Positions 16,032 through 24,683 of a stretch of 64,000 nt of DNA are shown here, piece by piece; the first letter of the stretch is position 1; each line of letters starts with the position of its first letter. The notes under the pieces are model-generated. The model was not told the DNA's origin and ran no database searches. It worked only from the letters and a program-made list of their open reading frames with translations. The stretch comes from Pseudomonadota bacterium (GTDB taxonomy: Bacteria; Pseudomonadota; Alphaproteobacteria; Caulobacterales; Caulobacteraceae): positions 310,001 through 374,000 of the forward strand of contig JAFECT010000006.1 of assembly GCA_018241995.1 (NCBI GenBank), written 5' to 3'. The position numbers and the translations under genes are program-made.

Positions 16032-17054
16032 TTAGGCCGCCACCTTCTCCATGTCCTCAGCCCACTGACCCAGCGAAGCCAGGCCGTTCATGCGGGCGCG
16101 GTGGGCGAAAGCGGCTTGGGCGGCGGCGACGTTCTCGCGCTTTCCGGCCCACGCCTTCTGCGGCGCGGCCTGCAGGGCGCGGCCGTAGGAGAAAGTCATC
16201 TTCCAAGGGAAGCCGCCAATGCGGTTCATAGCGTCGAGGTGCGCGGTGGCCTCTTCGTCGGACTGGCCGCCCGACAGGTAGGCGATGCCCGGCACGGCGG
16301 CCGGCACGGTGGCCTTCAGCACCTCGATGGTGCGGCGCGCCACTTCGTCGACCGAAGCGCGGTTCGCGCACTTCTTGCCGCAGATCACCATGTTGGGCTT
16401 CAGCACGATGCCTTCCAGGGCGACGCGCATCTCGGCCAGCTCGGCGAAGACGGACTTCAGCACCGCGCGGGTGACCTCGTCGCAGCGGGCGATGTCGTGG
16501 GCGCCGTCCATCAGGATTTCGGGCTCGACGATCGGCACGATCTGGTTGGCCTGGCAAAGGCCGGCGTAGCGGGCCAGGGCATGGGCGTTGGCCTTGATCG
16601 CGCCCTGGGTGGGGATGCCGTCGGCGATGTCGATCACCGCGCGCCACTTGGCGAAACGGGCGCCGCGCTCGTAGTAGGCCGCCAGTCGGGCGCCCAGGCC
16701 ATCCAGGCCTTCGGTGATGGTCTCGCCGGGGAAGCCGGGCAGGGGGGTGACGCCCTTGTCGACCTTGATACCCGGGATCGACCCGGCCGCGGTGATCAGG
16801 TCCACCAGCGGCGTGCCGTCGGCGGCGTCCTGCCAGATGGTCTCGTCGTAGAGGATCACGCCGGAGACGTACTTCATGCCCTCGGCCGCGCGGAACATCA
16901 GCTCGCGATAGTCGCGGCGGTTCTCCTCGGTGTTCTCCACACCGATCGCGTCGAAGCGCTTCTTGATGGTGCCGGTCGATTCGTCGGCGGCGAGGATGCC
17001 CTTGCCGGGCGCGACCATGGCTTCCGCCACGGCGTTGAGCGCGTTCAGATCCAT
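16032..17054 (-). CDS. Class I fructose-bisphosphate aldolase
   Basis: The 340-residue protein matches the animal-type class I aldolase, which cleaves fructose-1,6-bisphosphate through a Schiff base. Family motifs are G-K-G-I-L-A-A-D-E-S-T-G-T-I-K-K-R near the N-terminus, V-G-V/E-N-T-E-E-N-R, V-P-I-V-E-P-E-I-L near residue 185, G-I-V-L-K-P-N-M-V with the active-site Lys, and Y-L-S-G-G-Q-S near 270. It follows pgk and gap in the same direction; a separate promoter probably lies in the 93-base gap before it. Confidence 0.95.
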   Translation of the reverse strand: MDLNALNAVAEAMVAPGKGILAADESTGTIKKRFDAIGVENTEENRRDYRELMFRAAEGMKYVSGVILYDETIWQDAADGTPLVDLITAAGSIPGIKVDKGVTPLPGFPGETITEGLDGLGARLAAYYERGARFAKWRAVIDIADGIPTQGAIKANAHALARYAGLCQANQIVPIVEPEILMDGAHDIARCDEVTRAVLKSVFAELAEMRVALEGIVLKPNMVICGKKCANRASVDEVARRTIEVLKATVPAAVPGIAYLSGGQSDEEATAHLDAMNRIGGFPWKMTFSYGRALQAAPQKAWAGKRENVAAAQAAFAHRARMNGLASLGQWAEDMEKVAA

Positions 17055-17099
17055 AATTTTCCCTGTGCAGCGTTCGCTGGACGTTTTTTGATTGAGCTT

Positions 17100-17129
17100 A
17101 TTCTAGCCGGGCGCGGGTATCAGCGCCAA
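17100..17129 (-). promoter_or_regulatory. Probable aldolase promoter
   Basis: On the minus strand TTGGCGC (17123-17129), 15 bases, then GCTAGAAT (17100-17107). This is close to the Caulobacter housekeeping consensus and can also be read as TTGGCG-18-TAGAAT. It lies in the gap between pgk and the aldolase gene. Confidence 0.5.
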
Positions 17130-17147
17130 GCGGGGCCGTCGCAGGCC

Positions 17148-18341
17148 TCAGGCCTTGAGCGCCTCCACCCCCGGCAGGGCCTTGCCCTCCATCCATTCCA
17201 GGAAGGCCCCGCCCGCGGTCGAGACGAAGGTGAAATCGCCCGCCACGCCCGCGTGGTGCAGGGCCGAGACGGTGTCGCCGCCGCCGGCCACGGCGACGAT
17301 CTTGCCGGCCTTGGCGAGCTGGGCGGCGTGCTTGGCGGCGTCCACGGTCGCCTTATCGAAGGGTGGAACCTCGAACACGCCGAGCGGGCCGTTCCAGATG
17401 AGCGTCTTCGAGGCGTCCATCGCGGCGATGAGGCGCTCGACCGACTTCGGCCCCGCGTCCAGGATCTTCTCGTCGGCGCCCATGCCGTCCAGGCCGCGCA
17501 CGACAGCTTCGGCGCCAGGCTTCACCTCGGTGGCAACAACCACGTCGACCGGCAGCAAGAGCTCGCAGCCCTTGGCCTTAGCCTTGTCCATGATCTTGCG
17601 GGCGGTGTCGGCCAAGTCCTTCTCGCAGAGCGACCCTCCGACGTCGTGGCCCTGGGCGTGCAGGAATGTGTTGGCCATGCCGCCGCCGATGGCCAGGCGG
17701 TCGAGCTTGGCCACCAGGTTTTCCAGGAGCTCCAGCTTGGTCGAAACCTTCGATCCGCCGACGATCCCCAGCACCGGGCGCTGCGGATTGCCCAGCGCCG
17801 CGTCCAGCGCCTCCAGCTCCCGGCGCATGCTCTCGCCGGCGTAGGCCGGCAGGAGGTGCGCCACGCCTTCGGTGGAGGCATGGGCGCGGTGGGCGGCGGA
17901 GAAGGCGTCGTTGACGTAGAGGTCGCCGAGCTCGGCCAGCGCCTTGGCGAAGGCCGGGTCGTTCTTCTCCTCGCCCTTGTGGAAGCGCAGGTTCTCGAGC
18001 AGGCAGACCCCCCCCGCAGGGGTGTCGGCGATGGCGGCCTTGGCCTCCTCGCCGATGCAATCCTCGCCGAAGCGCACTGGCGCTCCGATCAGCTTCGCCA
18101 GCGGCTCGACCACCGGCTTCAGGCTCATCGAGGGCACACGCTCGCCCTTGGGACGATCGAAGTGGGCCAGCAGCACCACCTTAGCGCCCATGTCGCGCAG
18201 CTTGGTGATCGTCGGCAGCGCGGCGCGCAGGCGGGTGTCGTCGGTGACCCGGCCGTCCTGCATGGGCACATTGAAGTCCACGCGGACGAGGGCGGTTTTC
18301 CCGGCCGCTTCGGCCTGGTCGAGGGTGCGGAAGCTGGCCAT
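17148..18341 (-). CDS. pgk: Phosphoglycerate kinase
   Basis: The 397-residue protein is full length. It shows the N-terminal substrate site [43 protein letters not shown], and the ATP-site segments W-N-G-P-L-G-V-F-E and A-V-A-G-G-G-D-T in the C-terminal half. It makes ATP from 1,3-bisphosphoglycerate in glycolysis. It begins 12 bases after the gap stop codon, so gap-pgk is an operon. Confidence 0.98.
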   Translation of the reverse strand: MASFRTLDQAEAAGKTALVRVDFNVPMQDGRVTDDTRLRAALPTITKLRDMGAKVVLLAHFDRPKGERVPSMSLKPVVEPLAKLIGAPVRFGEDCIGEEAKAAIADTPAGGVCLLENLRFHKGEEKNDPAFAKALAELGDLYVNDAFSAAHRAHASTEGVAHLLPAYAGESMRRELEALDAALGNPQRPVLGIVGGSKVSTKLELLENLVAKLDRLAIGGGMANTFLHAQGHDVGGSLCEKDLADTARKIMDKAKAKGCELLLPVDVVVATEVKPGAEAVVRGLDGMGADEKILDAGPKSVERLIAAMDASKTLIWNGPLGVFEVPPFDKATVDAAKHAAQLAKAGKIVAVAGGGDTVSALHHAGVAGDFTFVSTAGGAFLEWMEGKALPGVEALKA

Positions 18342-18353
18342 CGGTCTTTGGTC

Positions 18354-19361
18354 TTAGATGAACTTGGCCATGTGCAGGGCGGTGTCGGCCATGCGGGTCG
18401 AGAAGCCCCACTCGTTGTCGTACCAGGTCAGGATGCGGGCCAGCTTGCCCTCGATCACCTGGGTCTGGGGCAGGGCGAAGGTCGAGCTTGCGGCGATGTG
18501 GTTGATATCGATCGAGACGATTGGATCGTTGGTCACCGCCAGCACGCCCTTGAGGTAGCCGTTGGCGGCCTCGGTCATGGCGGCGTTGATCTCGTCCTTG
18601 GTCACGTCACGGCCCGGGACGATCTTCAGGTCCACCACCGACACGTTCGGGGTCGGCACGCGGATCGAGGAGCCGTCCAGCTTGCCCTTCAGCTCGGGCA
18701 GCACCAGCCCCACGGCCTTGGCGGCGCCGGTGGAGGTCGGGATCATCGACACGGCCGCGGCGCGGGCGCGGTAGAGGTCCTTGTGCAGCTGGTCCAGCGA
18801 CGGCTGGTCGTTGGTGTAGCTGTGGATCGTGGTCATGTAGCCGCGCTCGATCCCGCACAGGTCCTGCAGGACCTTGGCGACCGGAGCCAGGCAGTTGGTG
18901 GTGCAGGACGCGTTGGAGACGACCGTGTCGGCCGCGCTGAGCACTTCATGGTTCACGCCGAAGACGATGGTCTGGTCGGCGCCGTCGCAGGGAGCGGAAA
19001 CCAGCACGCGCTTGGCGCCGGCGGCCAGGTGGGCGGCGGCCTTCTCGCGGGTGGTGAAGATGCCGGTGCATTCCAGCGCGATGTCGACGCCCAGTTCCTT
19101 GTGCGGCAGCTGGGCCGGGTCCTTGATGGCGGTCACGCGCATCTTGCCCAGGCCCACGTCCATCCAGTCCTCGCCGGTGGTCACCGTCCCCGGGAAACGG
19201 CCGTGCACGCTGTCGTAGCGCAGCAGGTGGGCGTTGGTCTCGACCGGACCCAGGTCGTTGATCGCCACCACCTCGATGTCGCGGCGCGCGTGCTCGACGA
19301 TCGAACGCAGGACCAGGCGGCCGATGCGACCGAAACCGTTGATGGCGACGCGAAGGGTCAT
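18354..19361 (-). CDS. gap: Glyceraldehyde-3-phosphate dehydrogenase
   Basis: The 335-residue enzyme has the NAD-binding I-N-G-F-G-R-I-G-R start, the active-site [12 protein letters not shown] with catalytic Cys, and W-Y-D-N-E-W-G-F-S near the C-terminus. It oxidises glyceraldehyde-3-phosphate in glycolysis. The start at 19361 gives the conserved N-terminus (M-T-L-R-V-A-I-N-G); a longer open frame upstream lacks family homology. It is first in a gap-pgk operon and follows a TTGACTC-containing promoter region. Confidence 0.98.
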   Translation of the reverse strand: MTLRVAINGFGRIGRLVLRSIVEHARRDIEVVAINDLGPVETNAHLLRYDSVHGRFPGTVTTGEDWMDVGLGKMRVTAIKDPAQLPHKELGVDIALECTGIFTTREKAAAHLAAGAKRVLVSAPCDGADQTIVFGVNHEVLSAADTVVSNASCTTNCLAPVAKVLQDLCGIERGYMTTIHSYTNDQPSLDQLHKDLYRARAAAVSMIPTSTGAAKAVGLVLPELKGKLDGSSIRVPTPNVSVVDLKIVPGRDVTKDEINAAMTEAANGYLKGVLAVTNDPIVSIDINHIAASSTFALPQTQVIEGKLARILTWYDNEWGFSTRMADTALHMAKFI

Positions 19362-19420
19362 GGCGGTGGGCTCCCACGGGCTTTGAAAAGGTGGCGCGCC
19401 TTTCGCCCCCGCACGCAGGC

Positions 19421-19444
19421 GAGTCAACCCCGTGACAAAGTCAC
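19421..19444 (-). promoter_or_regulatory. Candidate gap promoter element and 13-bp palindrome
   Basis: On the minus strand TTGACTC (19421-19427) resembles a Caulobacter -35 element. Just upstream is the perfect palindrome GTGACTTTGTCAC (19432-19444), a possible operator. No convincing -10 element was found at the expected place. Confidence 0.35.
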
Positions 19445-19471
19445 AAGCGGTTTCGGATTATGGGGAGGGCG

Positions 19472-19927
19472 TCAGTCCAGGGCCTCGGAGCCGCGCGCCA
19501 GGGCGGCGGCCAGGGCCGGATCGAGAGCCTGGGTCAGCCTTGCGTGGGCCTCGCGCCAGACCGGCACGGCTGCCTCCAGCCGACGGGCGCCGGCCTCGGT
19601 CAGCCACACCGCGCGGCGGCGCTGGTCGGCTTCCACCGTGGCGATCTCGATCAGGCCCTGGGCGTCGAGGGTCTTGAGATTGCGCGACAGGGTCGACTGC
19701 TCCAGCCCCGACCGTCGCGCCAGGGCGCCCAGGGTGTCGTCTGCGCCGGCCGCGATCTCGGCCATCAGCCCGACCTGCGCCACCGAGAGGCCGGTAGGCT
19801 CCATCTCGCGGTCGAGGAAGCGGCTGATCCGGCGCGCGGCCAGGCGGCTGTTCCAGCCGGCGCAGGTCTCGACCAGTTCGCGCGCGTCGGTGCGCAGGGT
19901 CTTTCGCGGTTGATCGGTCCGACTCAT
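19472..19927 (-). CDS. MarR family transcriptional regulator
   Basis: The 151-residue protein has the MarR winged-helix layout: an N-terminal helix for dimerisation, L-S-V-A-Q-V-G-L-M-A-E-I-A, the recognition helix region L-A-R-R-S-G-L-E-Q-S-T-L-S-R-N-L-K-T-L, and the wing E-A-D-Q-R-R-R-A-V-W-L-T-E-A-G. It is divergent from the DUF488/cysteine-synthase-like pair, with a near-perfect 27-bp inverted repeat between them that is its probable operator. The ATG at 19927 was chosen over upstream in-frame codons that lie inside that operator. Confidence 0.88.
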   Translation of the reverse strand: MSRTDQPRKTLRTDARELVETCAGWNSRLAARRISRFLDREMEPTGLSVAQVGLMAEIAAGADDTLGALARRSGLEQSTLSRNLKTLDAQGLIEIATVEADQRRRAVWLTEAGARRLEAAVPVWREAHARLTQALDPALAAALARGSEALD

Positions 19928-19933
19928 AGGCCT

Positions 19934-19960
19934 ATGCATATACATAAGTTGTAGATGCAT
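19934..19960. promoter_or_regulatory. Probable MarR operator, 27-bp inverted repeat
   Basis: ATGCATATACA (19934-19944) and TGTAGATGCAT (19950-19960) pair at 10 of 11 positions around TAAGT. It sits between the divergent MarR gene and the DUF488 gene, seven bases from the MarR start codon, where binding would block both genes. Confidence 0.65.
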
Positions 19961-19973
19961 GGAAATCACGACC

Positions 19974-20336
19974 ATGGCCGGGCTGAAGATCAAGCGTGTC
20001 TACGAGGCGGCCGAGACCGACGACGGTGCGCGCATCCTGGTCGATCGGCTGTGGCCTCGCGGCATCGCCAAGGAAAAGGCGGGCATCGACCTCTGGCTCA
20101 AGGCCATTTCGCCGAGCGACGCGCTGCGCAAGCGCTTCCACGGCCACCCGGACGACTGGGCCGAGTTCCAGCAGGCTTATGCGGAGGAGTTGAAGGCCCC
20201 CGAGGCGCAGGACGCCGTGGCCACCCTGCGCGAGCACATGGTCAAGGGGCCGGTGACCCTACTCTACGCGGCCAAGGACGAGGCGAGGAACAACGCCCTG
20301 GCGCTGAAGCTCTGGCTGGAAGAGCACGGCGCATGA
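19974..20336 (+). CDS. DUF488 family protein
   Basis: The 120-residue protein matches the DUF488 family: L-K-I-K-R-V-Y at the start, I-L-V-D-R-L-W-P-R-G-I, W-L-K-A-I-S-P-S-D-A-L-R-K-R-F-H, and V-T-L-L-Y-A-A-K-D at the end. Its function is unknown; there is a distant link to nucleic-acid or sulfur-related enzymes that has not been proved. The ATG at 19974 was chosen because the alternative at 19959 lies in the operator. The stop overlaps the next ATG (ATGA), so the two genes are coupled. Confidence 0.85.
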   Translation: MAGLKIKRVYEAAETDDGARILVDRLWPRGIAKEKAGIDLWLKAISPSDALRKRFHGHPDDWAEFQQAYAEELKAPEAQDAVATLREHMVKGPVTLLYAAKDEARNNALALKLWLEEHGA

Positions 20337-21253
20337 GCGGGGTCGCGCGGAACATCCTCGACCGGATCGGCCGGACCGCCTTGGTCCCGCTGACCCGCTT
20401 GGCGCCGACCAACGGCGCGCGCGTCCTGCTCAAGCTGGAGGACTCCAACCCCACCGGCAGCATGAAGGACCGCATGGCCCTGGCTATGATTCAGGCGGCG
20501 GAAGCCGACGGGCGGCTGAAGCCCGGCGGCACGGTGGTCGAATACACCGGCGGCTCGACGGGCGTCTCCCTGGCCCTGGTCTGCGCGGTGAAGGGCTATC
20601 GCCTGCGCATCGTCACCTCCGACGCCTTCGCCCGCGAGAAGCTGGAGCATATGCGCGCCCTCGGCGCCGAGCTGACCGTGATCGAGAGCGAGGGCGGGCG
20701 CATGACCGCCAAGCTGACCTGCGACATGGTCGAGGCGGCGCGGGTGATCGCCGAGGAAACCGGCGGCTTCTGGACCGACCAGCTCAACAACACCGATCAG
20801 ATGACGGCTTACCGCCGCCTGGCCGAGGAACTTTGGAATCAGACCGACGGCGGGATCGACGGCTTCGTGCAGAGCGTCGGCACGGGCGCCTGCTTCCGCG
20901 GCGCGGGCGAGGCGCTCCGGGCGCGCAAGGCCGACGTGCGGCTGGTGGCTGTGGAGCCGGAGGAGTCCGCAGTGCTGTCCGGCGGGCCGACCGGCGCGCA
21001 TAGGATCGACGGCATCGGCGCGGGCTTCGTCGTGCCGTTGTGGCGGCCGGAGCTTCCCGATCGGATCGCGCGTGTCTCCACGGACGAGGCCGCGGCCATG
21101 GCTCGGCGGCTGGCCCGCGAAGAAGGTCTGTTCGGAGGGACCTCGACCGGAGCCAACGTCGTGGCGGCGCTGAAGCTGGCTGAAACGCTGGGGCCGGAGG
21201 CCACCGTGGTCGCGATCCTCTGCGACACCGGGATGAAGTACCTGAGCCGCTAG
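20333..21253 (+). CDS. PLP-dependent cysteine synthase family protein
   Basis: The 306-residue protein belongs to the cysteine synthase/cystathionine beta-synthase fold. The PLP Lys is in N-P-T-G-S-M-K-D-R, and the substrate loop is Y-T-G-G-S-T-G-V-S-L, where CysK usually has the form E-x-T-S-G-N-T-G. Other family segments are N-T-D-Q-M-T-A-Y, Q-S-V-G-T-G-A and G-G-T-S-T-G-A-N-V. The deviating loop means it may use a substrate other than O-acetylserine, so it should not be assumed to be the main cysteine synthase. It is coupled to the DUF488 gene under MarR control. Confidence 0.85.
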   Translation: MSGVARNILDRIGRTALVPLTRLAPTNGARVLLKLEDSNPTGSMKDRMALAMIQAAEADGRLKPGGTVVEYTGGSTGVSLALVCAVKGYRLRIVTSDAFAREKLEHMRALGAELTVIESEGGRMTAKLTCDMVEAARVIAEETGGFWTDQLNNTDQMTAYRRLAEELWNQTDGGIDGFVQSVGTGACFRGAGEALRARKADVRLVAVEPEESAVLSGGPTGAHRIDGIGAGFVVPLWRPELPDRIARVSTDEAAAMARRLAREEGLFGGTSTGANVVAALKLAETLGPEATVVAILCDTGMKYLSR

Positions 21254-21462
21254 GCGCCCTTGGCCTTGAGGTAACGGGTGGTCAGGGTGCGGGCCCAGTA
21301 GCGCGGCACGCCGTGGTCTCTCTGCAGATGGGCGACGCTGTCGTTGGACTTCTTGCCGGCCGCGCCGAAGGCGTCGAGCACGCCGTCCCAATGGGCCAGG
21401 GACTTGCCGGTCTTCTCGACAACCTGGCCGTCCTCGACCTCCCAGTAGTCCGCCTTCACCAT
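21250..21462 (-). CDS. DUF4287-like small protein
   Basis: A 70-residue protein with the pattern T-G-K-S-L-A-H-W, K-K-S-N-D-S-V-A-H-L-Q-R-D-H-G-V and A-R-T-L-T-T-R-Y-L, like the short DUF4287 domain of unknown function. The stop codon overlaps that of the cysteine-synthase-like gene on the other strand. It is 13 bases downstream of the GNAT gene and probably belongs to the tkt-GNAT transcript. Confidence 0.65.
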   Translation of the reverse strand: MVKADYWEVEDGQVVEKTGKSLAHWDGVLDAFGAAGKKSNDSVAHLQRDHGVPRYWARTLTTRYLKAKGA

Positions 21463-21475
21463 GGCTTCGCCCCCC

Positions 21476-21949
21476 TCAGAGCTTCAGTTCCAGATAGATG
21501 ATCCCCGGCGTGGGGTTGGCGTTGTAGGGCGCGATCCGCTGGAAGCCCAGATCGCTGTACAGGCCCTGAGCCGCCTGCATTTGCGACAGGGTGTCGAGGC
21601 GCATCGCCTTGGCGCCGGAGGCGCGGGCATGGGCGATCAGGGTTTCGGCCAGCCGTCGCCCCAGGCCTTGCCCCTGCGCGGCGGGGCGTACGTAGAGACG
21701 CTTCATCTCGCACACGTGCTCGTCGACCGGCTTCAGGGCGATGCAGCCCAGCGGCTCGCCGTCAGGGTCGCGGGCCAGGTAGAGCGCGCCGCGAGGCGGG
21801 GCGTAGGCGCCGGGCAGTTCGGCCAGCTCCCGGTCCACGCCCTCGAAGCAGCGGTCCGCCACCTCGAAGGTCTCGGCGTATTCGGCCATGAGCGTGCGCA
21901 CGGCGTCGAGGTCCCGCTCGGTGATCGCCGGCGAGATCACGGCCGTCAC
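21476..21949 (-). CDS. GNAT family N-acetyltransferase
   Basis: The 157-residue protein shows the GNAT fold: the acetyl-CoA motif A at V-R-P-A-A-Q-G-Q-G-L-G-R-R-L-A, preceded by E-M-K-R-L-Y, and motif B at A-Q-G-L-Y-S-D-L-G-F. The ending P-x-P-x-I-I-Y-L-E-L is typical of a common bacterial subfamily of unknown substrate. It overlaps the tkt stop codon by four bases, so translation is probably coupled to transketolase. Confidence 0.88.
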   Translation of the reverse strand: MTAVISPAITERDLDAVRTLMAEYAETFEVADRCFEGVDRELAELPGAYAPPRGALYLARDPDGEPLGCIALKPVDEHVCEMKRLYVRPAAQGQGLGRRLAETLIAHARASGAKAMRLDTLSQMQAAQGLYSDLGFQRIAPYNANPTPGIIYLELKL

Positions 21950-23967
21950 TTCAGTTTGCCCTTGGCGGCCTCGACCACCGCCTCGGCGGTGATGCCGAAG
22001 CCTTCGTAGAGCTTTTCGTAAGGCGCGCTGGCCCCGAAGCCCTTCATGCCTACGAACGCGCCGTCGTCGCCGATGAAGCGCTCCCAGCCGAGCTTGACCG
22101 CGGCCTCGACCGCGATCCTGACCGGCGCTTTGCCGAGCACCTTGGCCTGGTAGGCCTTGGGCTGGGCGTCGAACAGCTCCCAGCAGGGGGTCGAGACCAC
22201 GCGGGCGCCGATGCCTTCGGCCTCCAGGCGGGCGCGGGCGTCGAGCGCGATCGGGACTTCGGTGCCCGAGGCGAAGATGGTGACCTTGGCCGGGCCGGCC
22301 TCGGCCGGCGCCAGCTCATAGGCGCCCTTGGCCGACAGGTTCTCCGAAGCCGGGGCGGTACGCACCGCCGGCGTCTTCTGGCGCGACAGGGCCATGGCCG
22401 AAGGCTGGCTCCTGGCTTCCAGCGCCAGCTTCCAGCATTCCAGGGTCTCGACCGCGTCGGCCGGACGGAACACCAGCAGGTTCGGGATCGAACGCAGCGC
22501 CGCCAGATGTTCGACCGGCTGGTGGGTCGGGCCGTCTTCGCCCAGGCCGATGGAGTCGTGGGTCAGGACGTGGACCACGCGGATGCCCATCAGCGCCGCC
22601 AGGCGGATCGAGGGGCGGCTATAGTCCGAGAACACCAGGAACGTCCCGCCATAGGGGATGACGCCCCCGTGCAGGGCCATGCCGTTCATGGCCGCCGCCA
22701 TGCCGTGCTCGCGGATGCCGTAGTTGACGTAGCGCCCGGCGTAGTCGGGCCGGTCGAAGGTGGCCGTGCCCTTGACCAGGGTGTTGTTGGAGCCGGTCAG
22801 GTCGGCCGAACCGCCGAGCAGCTCCGGAACACGGTCGAACAGCGTTTCCAGCGCCGCGCCCGAAGAGACGCGCGTGGCCTGGGCCGGCTTGGCCTCGGTC
22901 TGGGCCGCGATCTGGCGCTCCAGTTCGGCGAAGGCGCCCTCCGGCAGGTCGCCGGACATGGCGCGGGCGAATTCGTGGCCGTGGTCGGATGCGGCGAGGC
23001 GCGCCTCCCAGGCTTTGCGGTCCTTGCGGCCCCGGCGGCCGACCTTGGCCCAGGCCTTGGCCACGGCCTCGGGCACCTCGAACGGCGGCAGGGTCCAGCC
23101 CAGCTTCTCGCGGGTGGCGGCGATCTCGGCGGCCCCCAGCGGCGAGCCGTGGGTCTTGTGGCTGCCCTCCATGGTCGCGGCGCCGCGGCCGATCTTGGTG
23201 CGGCAGGCGATCATGCTGGGGCGATCCTGCCTGATCGCCCACTTCAGGGCGCGGCGGATCTCGCCCTCGTGGTGGCCGTCGATGCGCTTCACCGCCCAGC
23301 CGAAGGCCTTGAAGCGCGCCAGCTGGTCGCCGGTCTCCGACAGGGAGAGCTTGCCGTCGATGGTGATGTCGTTGTCGTCCCACAGCACGGTCAGGCGGTT
23401 CAGGCGCAGCCGGCCGGCCAGGGCGATGGCCTCATGGCTGATGCCCTCCATCAGGCAGCCGTCGCCGGCGATCACCCAGGTGCGGTGATCGACCAGGTCG
23501 TCGCCGAAGCGGGCGTTGAGGTGGCGCTCGGCCATGGCCATGCCCACCGCATTGCCCAGGCCCTGGCCCAGAGGACCGGTGGTGGTCTCCACGCCCGGCG
23601 TGTGACCGAACTCCGGGTGGCCGGCGGTGTTGGAGCCCCATTGCCGGAAGTTCCGGATCTGCTCCATGGTCACGCCCTTGAACCCGGTCAGGTGGAGCAG
23701 GGCGTAGATCAGCATCGAGCCGTGGCCCGCCGACAGCACGAACCGGTCGCGGTCGGCCCAGTTGGGGCGCGAGGCATCGAACTTCAGGAATTTCGAGAAC
23801 AGCACCGTCGCCACATCGGCCATGCCCATCGGCATGCCGGGGTGACCGGAGTTGGCCTGCTGCACCGCCTCCATGGCCAGGACGCGGATGGTGTCGGCCA
23901 TCTCATGGGTCCCGACCTTGCGCGCCGTGTCGGATGAGCGGGTGTCGTGCTTCGCCGCGGCGGCCAT
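21946..23967 (-). CDS. tkt: Transketolase
   Basis: The 673-residue enzyme transfers two-carbon units in the pentose phosphate pathway, using thiamine pyrophosphate. Motifs include S-A-G-H-G-S-M-L-I-Y near residue 80, T-G-P-L-G-Q-G, G-D-G-C-L-M-E-G-I-S-H-E with W-D-D-N-D-I-T-I-D-G (cofactor and metal site), and T-H-D-S-I-G-L-G-E-D-G-P-T-H-Q-P-V-E in the C-terminal half. Length is normal. It is divergent from the DUF4164 gene. Confidence 0.98.
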   Translation of the reverse strand: MAAAAKHDTRSSDTARKVGTHEMADTIRVLAMEAVQQANSGHPGMPMGMADVATVLFSKFLKFDASRPNWADRDRFVLSAGHGSMLIYALLHLTGFKGVTMEQIRNFRQWGSNTAGHPEFGHTPGVETTTGPLGQGLGNAVGMAMAERHLNARFGDDLVDHRTWVIAGDGCLMEGISHEAIALAGRLRLNRLTVLWDDNDITIDGKLSLSETGDQLARFKAFGWAVKRIDGHHEGEIRRALKWAIRQDRPSMIACRTKIGRGAATMEGSHKTHGSPLGAAEIAATREKLGWTLPPFEVPEAVAKAWAKVGRRGRKDRKAWEARLAASDHGHEFARAMSGDLPEGAFAELERQIAAQTEAKPAQATRVSSGAALETLFDRVPELLGGSADLTGSNNTLVKGTATFDRPDYAGRYVNYGIREHGMAAAMNGMALHGGVIPYGGTFLVFSDYSRPSIRLAALMGIRVVHVLTHDSIGLGEDGPTHQPVEHLAALRSIPNLLVFRPADAVETLECWKLALEARSQPSAMALSRQKTPAVRTAPASENLSAKGAYELAPAEAGPAKVTIFASGTEVPIALDARARLEAEGIGARVVSTPCWELFDAQPKAYQAKVLGKAPVRIAVEAAVKLGWERFIGDDGAFVGMKGFGASAPYEKLYEGFGITAEAVVEAAKGKLK

Positions 23968-24077
23968 GCGGTGTCTCCGGGTCGGGGGGAGGAGGAGGAT
24001 GAAAAGTCGCGGGCGCTTTACCTGAGGCCTGCGCCGGGTTCTATACGGATTCGCGTTTCCGACGGCGGAGGACCCCT

Positions 24078-24344
24078 ATGGCCGACGACAAGGCCGATCT
24101 CTCGCTGGCCGCCCAGCGGCTGGAAAAAGCGGTGGGCGCGCTCGAAGCCCGCCTGCGCGCGATGAAGGCGCAAGGCCAGAGCGGCGAAGGCAGCCTGTTC
24201 GATCAGGATCGTTCGCGCCTTGCCGACGACCTGGACGCCGCCCGCGCCCGCGAGAAGGCGCTGGAAAGCGCCGCCGCCGAAGCCTCTGCGGCCTTGGGTC
24301 GCGCGGCCGAGGAAGTGCGCGCCATCCTGAGCGCGGAGGGCTGA
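24078..24344 (+). CDS. DUF4164 family coiled-coil protein
   Basis: An 88-residue, Ala/Glu/Arg-rich protein that should form a long coiled coil (A-A-Q-R-L-E-K-A-V-G-A-L-E-A-R-L, then A-R-E-K-A-L-E-S-A-A-A-E). Position immediately before zapA and composition match the alphaproteobacterial DUF4164 family, whose role is unknown but which may act with the division machinery. It is four bases from zapA. Confidence 0.75.
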   Translation: MADDKADLSLAAQRLEKAVGALEARLRAMKAQGQSGEGSLFDQDRSRLADDLDAARAREKALESAAAEASAALGRAAEEVRAILSAEG

Positions 24345-24348
24345 GCTG

Positions 24349-24675
24349 ATGGGAACCGTCACCGTCGACATCAACGGCCGCCCCTACAGCGTAGGCTGCG
24401 CCGACGGCCAGGAGGACCGGGTGCGCATGCTGGCGCGCCAGTTCGACGAGCACGTGCGCCAGGTCGGCCGCGACGTGGGCCAGGTGGGCGAGCCGCGGCT
24501 GTTGCTGATGGCGGCGCTGCTGGTCTCCGACGAACTGGCCGACATCCGTGCCCAGCTGAACCGCCTGCAGACGGACTACGACCACGCCCAGCGCGACGAC
24601 ACCGGCAAGCGCGCGGCCCTGGCGCTGAACAACGCCGCCGAGCGCATCGAGAAGCTGCTGACCGAAACGGCCTGA
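24349..24675 (+). CDS. zapA: Cell division protein ZapA
   Basis: The 108-residue protein matches ZapA, which stabilises FtsZ polymers at midcell. Features are V-T-V-D-I-N-G-R-P-Y-S-V-G-C at the start, R-V-R-M-L-A-R-Q-F-D-E-H-V, L-L-L-M-A-A-L-L-V-S-D-E-L and a C-terminal coiled coil. The order DUF4164-zapA-ssrS-5-formyl-THF cyclo-ligase is common in proteobacteria and supports the assignment. Confidence 0.92.
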   Translation: MGTVTVDINGRPYSVGCADGQEDRVRMLARQFDEHVRQVGRDVGQVGEPRLLLMAALLVSDELADIRAQLNRLQTDYDHAQRDDTGKRAALALNNAAERIEKLLTETA

Positions 24676-24683
24676 GCTCAAGG

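Noticed and set aside
16101-19913. A very long open frame on the plus strand (over 1200 codons) across the aldolase, pgk and gap genes
   Set aside because: It is antisense to three clearly conserved enzymes and its translation has the repetitive Gly/Ala/Asp/His look of a GC-rich shadow frame. It has no family similarity or ribosome binding site.
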